A stretch of DNA of 8,539 nt from positions 1-8,539 of the forward strand of contig CAYVZE010000093.1 in assembly GCA_964455685.1 (NCBI GenBank), given 5' to 3'. Position numbers and translations under genes: made by a program. The notes under the pieces were generated by a model. That model was not told where the DNA came from. It did not search any database and saw nothing but the letters and a program-made list of their open reading frames with translations. Positions 1 through 6,246 of the stretch are shown in pieces. Each line of letters begins with the position of its first letter. The first letter of the stretch is position 1. This DNA comes from ZC4RG30 sp964455685 (GTDB lineage Bacteria; Pseudomonadota; Gammaproteobacteria; Steroidobacterales; Steroidobacteraceae).

Positions 1-3
1 TCA

Positions 4-1191
4 ATGGCACGCAAAGGAGTGTCACGCCGCGCGCTGCTGCGCAATCTCGCCTCGCTGGGCATCATCGCCGGCCCGGCCAGGTCCTTCGCCGCGCGCCACT
101 CCGGCCTCCCGGTCGTCCGGGACTTCAGGAATCCCTATCTCGAGCTGGTCCGCCTGCTCAAGGAAGCCGCCGAGATCGAGCATGACCTGATGGTGCAGTA
201 CCTCTACGGGGCGTTCTCGCTGAAGCCGGCCTGGCAGCCGCTGGTGGGCGCCCCGGCACCGAACACCACCTCGTTCATGGGCGTCATCGTGCAGGAGATG
301 CAGCACCTGGGCGCGGTGAACCGCCTGCTGGTGGAACTCAATGCGGCGCCGGTGCTGACCCGCCAGGACTTCCCGTACGAATCGGACATCTATCCGTTCC
401 CGTTCGAGCTGGCGCCGCTGAGCCCGGTCACCCTCGCCCGCTTCACCTACTGCGAAGCGCCGCCGCACGGGCTGCAGAAGGCCGTGGACGAGGGTCGGGA
501 TTCGGGCCGCCTGATCGACCAGCTGAAGGCCACGCTGGGCGGGGACATCGCGCCGAACCATGTGGGACACCTTTATGACGCGGTGATCGCCACCCTCGAG
601 GAGGTCAAGAGGGAAGGCCGCACGAGGCTCGAGTACGACGCCTGGAAGGAGGCGCTGGACCACATCAAGGAAGAAGGCGAAGTCGGCCACTTCGAGTTCT
701 TCGGCTCGCTGTACCGCGGCGCGCATCCGCTGCTGAAGGAAACGCAGGCCGCCTGGAACCTGCCCGCCAGCGACGCCCGCTTCCCCTGCTACCCGGTGCC
801 GAAGAACCCGACGGCCTATGAAGGCCACCCCCACTGCATCCAGGACCCGGACCTGCGGGCGCTGGCCTGGCTGGGCAACCTCAATTACTGGATCATGCTG
901 TCACTGCTGGATGCAGGCTACCGCAGGAAGTCCCAGGTCGAAGTGGCGCTGTCGCAGGCCATCATGATGGGACCGCTGTGGTCGCTGGCAAGGTACCTGC
1001 CGACGAAGGGAGCAGCGGTTCCGTTCGATCCGCTCAGCCTGGGCTTCGAGCCCGGCCTGGACAAGGACGCGGAGCGGGAGTTCGCCCGCCTGCTGATCCT
1101 GGAGACGCGGGACTACGCCCGGTCGATCGACAACCTGCTGCCGGGCGACTTCAACGACCAGCTCTACGACCAGCTGTTGAACGCCGTTTGA
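4..1191 (+). CDS. Tat-exported ferritin-like (VioB/RebD-type) domain protein
   Basis: This 395-residue protein belongs to the ferritin-like family that includes the N-terminal part of VioB/RebD-type iminophenyl-pyruvate dimer synthases. Seen: the helix-1 motif EIEHDLMVQYLYGAFSLK (residues 57-74), an ExxH pair at Glu98/His101 in QEMQHLGAVNRLL, and a second ExxH pair at Glu226/His229 in GEVGHFEFF. These fit a di-metal four-helix bundle. The N-terminus has SRRALLRNL at residues 7-15 followed by a short hydrophobic stretch and ARSFAA, which resembles a twin-arginine signal, so periplasmic location is likely. The ATG lies three bases from the window edge, so its ribosome-binding site cannot be seen and a start further upstream is not excluded. 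An AAAGGAG at 13-19 is inside the coding frame and too close to the in-frame GTG at 19 to act as its Shine-Dalgarno. The substrate is unknown. A 161-base gap with hairpins separates it from the downstream operon, so a functional link to that operon is not implied. Confidence 0.88.
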   Translation: MARKGVSRRALLRNLASLGIIAGPARSFAARHSGLPVVRDFRNPYLELVRLLKEAAEIEHDLMVQYLYGAFSLKPAWQPLVGAPAPNTTSFMGVIVQEMQHLGAVNRLLVELNAAPVLTRQDFPYESDIYPFPFELAPLSPVTLARFTYCEAPPHGLQKAVDEGRDSGRLIDQLKATLGGDIAPNHVGHLYDAVIATLEEVKREGRTRLEYDAWKEALDHIKEEGEVGHFEFFGSLYRGAHPLLKETQAAWNLPASDARFPCYPVPKNPTAYEGHPHCIQDPDLRALAWLGNLNYWIMLSLLDAGYRRKSQVEVALSQAIMMGPLWSLARYLPTKGAAVPFDPLSLGFEPGLDKDAEREFARLLILETRDYARSIDNLLPGDFNDQLYDQLLNAV

Positions 1192-1204
1192 CAGCACGGT
1201 CGGC

Positions 1205-1229
1205 GGCGGCGCGGCGGTGCCGCGCCGCC
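1205..1229 (+). terminator. GC-only perfect hairpin after the ferritin-like gene
   Basis: An 11-base-pair perfect stem made only of G and C (left arm GGCGGCGCGGC at 1205-1215, loop GGT, right arm GCCGCGCCGCC at 1219-1229) begins 13 bases after the stop codon at 1189-1191. There is no T-run directly after it, so it is not a canonical intrinsic terminator. A second small hairpin and a T-rich stretch follow it. It may stop or pause transcription, or protect the 3' end of the ferritin-like mRNA. Confidence 0.45.
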
Positions 1230-1231
1230 AC

Positions 1232-1257
1232 ATCCTGCAGTCAGGATTTCCCTTATT
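1232..1257 (+). terminator. Small second hairpin with T-rich tail
   Basis: A 6-base-pair stem (ATCCTG at 1232-1237, loop CAGT, CAGGAT at 1242-1247) is followed by the T-rich stretch TTCCCTTATT. It lies two bases after the strong GC hairpin, so the two could form a tandem terminator. The stem is short and the T-run is broken by cytosines, so the call is tentative. Confidence 0.35.
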
Positions 1258-1305
1258 TCGCCGGGTCTGTCGACCATTCCGGCAAGCCCTGACCACACCC
1301 CCTCC

Positions 1306-1311
1306 TAGAAT
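1306..1311 (+). promoter_or_regulatory. Candidate -10 element for the TonB/YfiR/kinase operon
   Basis: TAGAAT matches the sigma-70 -10 consensus at five of six positions and lies 41 bases upstream of the receptor start codon, downstream of the two hairpins. I could not find a convincing -35 hexamer at the usual 16-18 base spacing. The nearest similar string, CTGACC at 1289-1294, is only 11 bases away. It is therefore either a promoter with a weak -35 or a chance match in a rare AT-richer spot. Confidence 0.3.
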
Positions 1312-1337
1312 CCGCCCCTTAACGCGTCCAGCGATTC

Positions 1338-1343
1338 AAGGGA
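1338..1343 (+). promoter_or_regulatory. Ribosome-binding site of the TonB-dependent receptor
   Basis: AAGGGA ends nine bases before the ATG at 1353. It supports that start for a signal peptide with an unusually long N-terminal region. Confidence 0.6.
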
Positions 1344-1352
1344 CGAAACATC

Positions 1353-3374
1353 ATGCCGATCCATCGGCGATTGCGCGCAACCGACGCGCCCGCCGCGACG
1401 ACAGCAGGCGCGCGAGCGGTGCTCGCCGCGGGCCTGGCCGTGGCCGCGTGCCTGCCTGCGCACGCGCAGGCGCGCGATGTTCCGGACCTCACCGAACTGA
1501 GCCTGGAGCAGCTGCTGGACCTGAAGATCGTCGGCGCCTCGAAGTACGCGCAGGCCCAGGGCGAAGTGGCCGCCGCGGTCTCTGTGATCACGCGCCGGGA
1601 CATCCGTGCCTTCGGCTGGCGCACCCTGGATGAGGCACTGGCCAGCCTGCCGGGCGTGCATACCACCGAAAGCCGCCAGATCACCGCGCTGGGCGCCCGG
1701 GGCTTCGGCCTGCCGGGGGACTTCAACACCCGCGTGCTGGTGATGATCAACGGCCACCGCGTCAACGAGCCCATCTACGACAGCGGCGTGGCCGGCCAGG
1801 GTTTCCCACTGGACCTCGACCTGGTGCAGCGGATCGAGTTCATCCCGGGGCCCGGTGGCGCGGTCTACGGGCAGAACGCCATGTTCGGCGTGGTCAACGT
1901 GATCACGCGCACCCCCGCGGACCTGGACGGCGCCGAGATCTCGGTGGGCTACCAGGATCCGCAGGCCGCGCGCGAGGGCCGCCTGAGCTGGGGCCGGTCC
2001 TTCGACAACGGCCTTGGCGCAATGGTGTCGCTGTCGGGCATGAATGCCGATGGCGAGGACCTGTACCTGGACTACGGCGATGCGGGCGTTTCCGGACTTG
2101 CCGCTGGCATGGACGGTGAGAAGACCCGGCGCGTGTACGCCCGGGCGGAGTACGGCGCGTGGTCCATCGAGCATGCCTACGGCTCCTGGTTCAAGGAGGA
2201 CCCGACCGGCACGTTCTTCTCCGATCCCCTCTCCCCCGGCCAGTACATCGAATCGAAGCTGGCGATGACCCAGCTGCAGTACGAGGAAAGCTTCGCGGGC
2301 GAGCGGCTGGCCGTGTCGGCGCGCCTGTTCCGCCGGACGCTGCAGTACCGGACCTTGCTGCACTTCTCCGGCACGCCATACGCCTCGGACACGCAAAGTC
2401 GCCTGCATGGCGGTGAGCTGCGGCTGGTGTACACGGGCCTCGACAACCACAAGCTGATGCTGGGCATCGAGGGACAGCAATCCCCCCGCTCCGAGCAGGT
2501 CATTCCCGTTTCCGGCGACCCGGCCGACAACCTGCTGATCAGCAGCCCCGGCCACCGCCTGGGCGTATACGGCCAGGATGAATGGCGCCTCACCGACAGC
2601 CTGACGGCCACCCTCGGCCTGCGCATCGACGAGAACGACATGACGGGCACCCATGCCAGTCCCCGCACCGGGCTGATCTGGCAGGCCACGCCCGCAACTG
2701 CGCTGAAGGCGCTGTACGGCCGCGCCCACCGCGCACCCAATGCCTACGAGCGCGATTACGACGACGGCGCCACGCTGGTCGGCAACCCGAACCTGCGCGG
2801 CGAGCACATCGACACCTTCGAGCTGGTGGCCGACCACCGCCTGGGCGAGACCACCACGCTGCGGGCGTCGCTGTACCAGTGGGACATGAAGCACCTGATC
2901 GTGCTGGGCCTGCAGCCCGACAGCGGCCTGCCCCAGTACCAATCCGGCGGGAACATCCGCGCCCGCGGCGCGGAGCTGTCGATGAACCGGACGTGGAAGC
3001 CCGGCGTGCGGCTGCGCAGCAGCCTGTCGCTGCAGGATGTGTCCTGGGGCAGCGGTGGCGACCTGGTGAACTCGCCCAACCTGCTCGGCCGGATCAATCT
3101 TTCCGGTCTGCTGCCCTGGGGCGGCATCCGCGCCAGCTACGAGCTGCGCCATGACGCGCGGCGCCTCACCCATGACGGCACCTGGCTGGGCGGGTACACC
3201 CTCTCGAACGTCTCGCTGAGCAGGAGCGTCCGGCAGAAGGGGCTGGAGGCCTCGCTGAGCGTCTACAACCTGTTCAACAAGCACTACGAGACGCCGGGGG
3301 CGACCTCCCACTGGCAGAACGCTTTCGAGCAGGACGGGCGCGCGGTCAGGTTCCGCCTGGGCTACCAGTTCTGA
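1353..3374 (+). CDS. TonB-dependent outer-membrane receptor
   Basis: This 673-residue protein is a small TonB-dependent receptor with an N-terminal plug and a 22-strand-type barrel. The signal peptide has a hydrophobic core at about residues 21-34 and likely cleavage after AHA (36-38) or AQA (38-40). The mature N-terminus holds DLTELSLEQLLDLKIV (45-60), typical of a subgroup of small receptors. I see no clear classical TonB box. The plug spans about 66-190, with SVITRRDIRAFGWRTLDEAL, the RGFG motif (116-119), VLVMINGHRVNEP and GPGGAVYGQNAMFGVVNVIT (166-185). The barrel follows and ends in aromatic phenylalanine (LGYQF), the usual outer-membrane insertion signal. The substrate cannot be deduced; siderophores, other metal chelates, cobalamin or small organics are all possible. 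It is the first gene of the operon and its stop lies eight bases before the YfiR-like gene. Receptors of this type beside DUF4154 proteins suggest a sensing role as well as, or instead of, transport (inference). Cys33 in VAAC resembles a lipobox, but the AHA site makes signal peptidase I more likely. Confidence 0.93.
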   Translation: MPIHRRLRATDAPAATTAGARAVLAAGLAVAACLPAHAQARDVPDLTELSLEQLLDLKIVGASKYAQAQGEVAAAVSVITRRDIRAFGWRTLDEALASLPGVHTTESRQITALGARGFGLPGDFNTRVLVMINGHRVNEPIYDSGVAGQGFPLDLDLVQRIEFIPGPGGAVYGQNAMFGVVNVITRTPADLDGAEISVGYQDPQAAREGRLSWGRSFDNGLGAMVSLSGMNADGEDLYLDYGDAGVSGLAAGMDGEKTRRVYARAEYGAWSIEHAYGSWFKEDPTGTFFSDPLSPGQYIESKLAMTQLQYEESFAGERLAVSARLFRRTLQYRTLLHFSGTPYASDTQSRLHGGELRLVYTGLDNHKLMLGIEGQQSPRSEQVIPVSGDPADNLLISSPGHRLGVYGQDEWRLTDSLTATLGLRIDENDMTGTHASPRTGLIWQATPATALKALYGRAHRAPNAYERDYDDGATLVGNPNLRGEHIDTFELVADHRLGETTTLRASLYQWDMKHLIVLGLQPDSGLPQYQSGGNIRARGAELSMNRTWKPGVRLRSSLSLQDVSWGSGGDLVNSPNLLGRINLSGLLPWGGIRASYELRHDARRLTHDGTWLGGYTLSNVSLSRSVRQKGLEASLSVYNLFNKHYETPGATSHWQNAFEQDGRAVRFRLGYQF

Positions 3375-3382
3375 AGATCCCC

Positions 3383-3892
3383 ATGCGCACCGCCATCCTG
3401 CTGCTGGGTGCACTCGCGTTGCTGCCGCCGTCACAGGCGGTGGAGCCGACCGAGTACCAGCTCAAGGCGGCCTTCCTCTACAACTTCGCGCTGTTCACCG
3501 AGTGGCCGGCCGGCACCGGCAGGACGCTGAGACTGTGCGTCCACGGGCAGGACCCGTTCGGCCCCGCGCTGGATGACCTGCAGGGCAAGCCGGTGCGTCA
3601 CCGGCGGATCAGCATCGAGCGCCAGGCAAAGGCCGGCACCCTGGCCCAGTGCCAGATCGTGTTCATTTCGCGATCGGCGGCCGGTGAACTGCCGGCCACC
3701 CTGGAGAAGCTGCGCAATGTCCCCGTCCTGACGGTGGCCGACATGCCCGGTGCAGCCCGGCTGGGCGTCATGCTCAACATGGAGGTCCGGCGCAACAAGG
3801 TCACCTTCTCGGCCAACCTGGGGTCCGCGCGACAGGCGCACCTGGTGCTGAGCTCCAAGCTGCTGGGACTGGCCACGGAGGTGATCCTGTGA
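3383..3892 (+). CDS. YfiR/DUF4154 family periplasmic regulator
   Basis: This 169-residue protein has a clear Sec signal (hydrophobic core at residues 4-15, cleavage likely after SQA at 17-19) and the two family hallmarks. These are YQLKAAFLYNFALFTEWP (25-42) near the mature N-terminus and GVMLNMEVRRNKVTFSANLG...LVLSSKLLGLA (128-164) at the C-terminus. In Pseudomonas, YfiR is a periplasmic repressor of the CHASE8-containing diguanylate cyclase YfiN, and its activity depends on disulfide state. Here only two cysteines exist in the whole protein, Cys52 (RLCVHGQDPFG) and Cys90 (LAQCQIVFIS). By position they correspond to the first of the two YfiR disulfides; the second pair is absent. The gene starts eight bases after the receptor stop with only a weak GAAG as ribosome-binding site. 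It overlaps the next gene by four bases, and that gene encodes a CHASE8 sensor, so direct control of the kinase is the natural inference. The symbol is withheld because the partner is not YfiN. Confidence 0.92.
   Translation: MRTAILLLGALALLPPSQAVEPTEYQLKAAFLYNFALFTEWPAGTGRTLRLCVHGQDPFGPALDDLQGKPVRHRRISIERQAKAGTLAQCQIVFISRSAAGELPATLEKLRNVPVLTVADMPGAARLGVMLNMEVRRNKVTFSANLGSARQAHLVLSSKLLGLATEVIL
3877..3887 (+). promoter_or_regulatory. Extended Shine-Dalgarno of the hybrid kinase
   Basis: GGAGGTGATCC is complementary over 11 bases to the conserved 3' end of bacterial 16S rRNA. Its GGAGG core lies seven bases before the GTG at 3889. It sits inside the last codons of the YfiR-like gene (encoding E-V-I-L). 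This decides the GTG start of the kinase and suggests translational coupling through the GTGA overlap. Confidence 0.75.
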
Positions 3893-6246
3893 AGTCACCG
3901 GTCCCCCTGGCCGCGCGCCTGCAACGCATCAACCGGCTGGCCCTGGGCGTCTCGCTGGGCACCGTGGCGGTGCTGTTCGTGCTCAGCGGCGGTGTCCTCG
4001 GCCTGCTGGGACTGATCGACACCAGCCGCGTGCAGGCGCGGGTGCTGGCCGAGAACAGCACGGCGGCGCTGGCCTTCGAGGACGCCGAAGCGGCCGACGC
4101 CCTGCTCGGATCGCTGCGCAACTCGCCGGACATCGCCGGCGCGGTGCTGTTCCTCGATGGCGGCCGCGAACTGGCCCGCTACCAGAAGCCCGGCACGAAG
4201 CTTCCGGAACCCCAGTCGGTGGCCGGCAAGGACCTGACCCTGGCCTTCGACTACGTCTTCCTGGGCCAGAACGTAAAGGTGAAACCGGGCGTGGAGGGCC
4301 GGCTGGTGATGGCCGTGAGCCTGACCGCGCTGAAGCTGCAGACCACCTGGCTGCTGCTGGCGACGCTGGTGGTGGCCCTGGTCGGGCTGGCCGTCAGCGG
4401 TCCGCTGCTGCGCCGCCTGAACGCCTCGCTGCTGCGTCCGCTGAACAACCTCAACGAGCTGATGGAGCGCGTCTCCGGCCAGGCCGACTACAGCGTGCGC
4501 ACGCCCAAGAGCGGCATCACCGAGCTGGACTCCCTCGGTCGCGGCTTCAACAACATGGTCGAGCAGCTGCGCGAGCGCGACGGGCGGCTGGCCGCGCATC
4601 GCGAGCAGCTGGAGAACGAGGTCCGCGCCCGCACCTCCGAGCTGCAGCTGGCCAAGGACGCCGCCGAGGCCGCCAGCAAGGCCAAGAGCGAGTTCCTGGC
4701 CACCATGAGCCATGAGATCCGCACGCCCATGAACGGCGTGCTCGGCATGAACGAGCTGCTGATCGGCAGCAACCTGAGCCCGCAGCAGCGCCAGTGGGCC
4801 GAAGCCGTGCAGCGCTCCGGGCGCCACCTGCTGGAAGTGATCAACGACATCCTGGACTTCTCGAAGATCGAGTCCGGTCAGCTGAAGCTGGAGGAAGTGG
4901 ACTTCGACCTGGGCGCCACCGTCCGGGAGGCGGTCTCCATGTTCGCGCAGCCTGCAGCCGCCAAGGGGCTGGAGCTGCTCACGCAGTTCGTGCCTCCCGA
5001 TGCGCACCTGTTCGTCCATGGCGATCCCTTCAGGCTGCGCCAGGTCGTCGGCAACCTGGTCAGCAATGCCGTGAAGTTCACCCACGAGGGCCGGGTGCTG
5101 GTGCGGGTGACGCTGCAGGAGGAAACCGCGGCGGACTGCCGCGTGTCGATCTGCGTCGAGGACACCGGCATCGGCATCTCCCACGCGGCGCAGGAGCGCA
5201 TCTTCGAGCAGTTCTCGCAGGCCGACGGCAGCACCACGCGCGAGTACGGCGGCACCGGCCTGGGACTGTCGATCTGCGCCCGCCTGGTCGAGATGATGAA
5301 GGGCAGCATCCGTGTCGAAAGCTCCCTTCGCCAGGGTGCGAAGTTCTTCGTCGACCTGCGCCTGCCGCGCTCCCGGACTGCCGCCATCCCGTCCATGCCC
5401 GAAATGATCCTGCCGGATGATCCCGGCACCTTCCCGATGCAACGTTCCACGCCGGCCCCTGCGGGCCACCGCGTCCTCCTGGTCGAGGACAACCACATCA
5501 ACCAGCTGGTGGCGCAGGCCATGCTCGAGAAGCTGGGCCTGTCGGTGACTGTGGCCAACAGCGGCGCCGAAGCCGTGATGCTGGTGCAGGAAGAGCGCTT
5601 CAGCCTGGTGCTGATGGACTGCCAGATGCCGGGCATGGACGGCTACGAGGCCACGCGCCTGATCCGTGCCTGGGAGCAGGCCACCGGCCAGGGCAAGCCG
5701 CTGCCCATCATCGCGCTGACCGCCAATGCCATGAGCGGCGACCGCGAGGCCTGCCTGGCCGCCGGCATGAGCGACTACCTGGCCAAGCCGGTGTCCGGCG
5801 CGCTGCTGGAGAAGATGGTCCGCGCCTTCCTCGGCGCCCTGCCCTCCGACGTCAGCACCGCCTCGCCCGTGCCGGTGTTCGACCATGCCGTGCTCGATGC
5901 GCTGCCGATGGTGGCCGACGGCTCGGTGCCGGACTTCCCCCGCATCCTGCTGGAGCACTACCTGCAGGACAGCGGCGAGCTGATGGGCGCCTGCACCGAT
6001 GCGGCCGCCACGGACCGCATGGACGTGGTGCTCCGGTGCGTGCACACGCTCAAGTCCTCCAGCGCCGAGGTGGGCGCGCTGGCGCTGGCCGACCTGGCCA
6101 ATGTGATCGAGACCCGGCTGCGCACCTCCCGCGGCCGCATCTCGAAGGGCGAGCTGGAGCGCCTGCAGGCCGAGTACCGGCGCGCGCGCGGCTGCATCGA
6201 CGAATACCTGCGGCGCACCGCCGGCCTTACCCGGGAGGCCATGTGA
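3889..6246 (+). CDS. Hybrid histidine kinase: CHASE8-HAMP-HisKA-HATPase-REC-Hpt
   Basis: This 785-residue inner-membrane phosphorelay kinase starts at a GTG overlapping the YfiR stop (GTGA) behind an excellent ribosome-binding site. Membrane segments lie at about residues 18-43 and 153-171. The roughly 110-residue periplasmic loop between them matches the CHASE8 sensor of YfiN/TpbB: ARVLAENSTAALAFEDAEAA (50-69) and the PDIAGAVLFLDGGRELARY region (80-98). HAMP is about 172-228 and a coiled-coil linker about 229-262. HisKA has the phospho-accepting His275 in SHEIRTPMNGVLG. The ATPase domain has the N box with Asn389/Asn393, G1 DTGIGI (425-430), F box FEQFSQAD (439-446) and G2 GGTGLGL (454-460). 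The receiver (528-650) has Glu533/Asp534, the phospho-acceptor Asp577, Thr611 and Lys633. The Hpt domain has His719 in HTLKSSSAEVGA. All catalytic residues look intact, so a full His-Asp-His relay is expected, ending on the receiver of the next gene. The sensor half resembles YfiN while the output half is BarA/EvgS-like, so a YfiR-type ligand is likely (inference). Confidence 0.95.
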   Translation: MKSPVPLAARLQRINRLALGVSLGTVAVLFVLSGGVLGLLGLIDTSRVQARVLAENSTAALAFEDAEAADALLGSLRNSPDIAGAVLFLDGGRELARYQKPGTKLPEPQSVAGKDLTLAFDYVFLGQNVKVKPGVEGRLVMAVSLTALKLQTTWLLLATLVVALVGLAVSGPLLRRLNASLLRPLNNLNELMERVSGQADYSVRTPKSGITELDSLGRGFNNMVEQLRERDGRLAAHREQLENEVRARTSELQLAKDAAEAASKAKSEFLATMSHEIRTPMNGVLGMNELLIGSNLSPQQRQWAEAVQRSGRHLLEVINDILDFSKIESGQLKLEEVDFDLGATVREAVSMFAQPAAAKGLELLTQFVPPDAHLFVHGDPFRLRQVVGNLVSNAVKFTHEGRVLVRVTLQEETAADCRVSICVEDTGIGISHAAQERIFEQFSQADGSTTREYGGTGLGLSICARLVEMMKGSIRVESSLRQGAKFFVDLRLPRSRTAAIPSMPEMILPDDPGTFPMQRSTPAPAGHRVLLVEDNHINQLVAQAMLEKLGLSVTVANSGAEAVMLVQEERFSLVLMDCQMPGMDGYEATRLIRAWEQATGQGKPLPIIALTANAMSGDREACLAAGMSDYLAKPVSGALLEKMVRAFLGALPSDVSTASPVPVFDHAVLDALPMVADGSVPDFPRILLEHYLQDSGELMGACTDAAATDRMDVVLRCVHTLKSSSAEVGALALADLANVIETRLRTSRGRISKGELERLQAEYRRARGCIDEYLRRTAGLTREAM
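6233..6238 (+). promoter_or_regulatory. Ribosome-binding site deciding the GTG start at 6243
   Basis: GGGAGG ends four bases before the GTG at 6243. The spacing is slightly short, but this is the only good site near the first residues of the receiver domain. The GTG overlaps the kinase stop as GTGA, the same arrangement as at 3889-3892, and this repeat supports the choice. Confidence 0.6.

Noticed and set aside
1289..1311. CTGACC at 1289-1294 as the -35 box partner of TAGAAT
   Set aside because: The spacing is 11 bases, too short for a sigma-70 promoter, so only the -10 element is reported and at low confidence.
1305..3434. A 709-codon open frame on the minus strand opposite the receptor gene, and similar long minus-strand frames at 3895-6045 and 6951-8525
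   Set aside because: These are antisense shadows caused by high GC at third positions of the real genes. Their translations are rich in Gln, His, Arg, Val and Ala, with no recognisable domains, while the + strand frames carry complete conserved families.
6036..6242. In-frame ATG at 6036 that would extend the REC-PAS-GGDEF-EAL protein by 69 residues
   Set aside because: The extension is read from the Hpt region of the kinase in another frame, is arginine- and alanine-rich without homology, and is not needed for the receiver domain. The GTG at 6243 has a ribosome-binding site and a GTGA overlap.
3889..6246. Reading the CHASE8 protein as a YfiN/TpbB diguanylate cyclase
   Set aside because: The input half is YfiN-like, but the C-terminal half has HisKA, HATPase, REC and Hpt motifs and no GGDEF domain.
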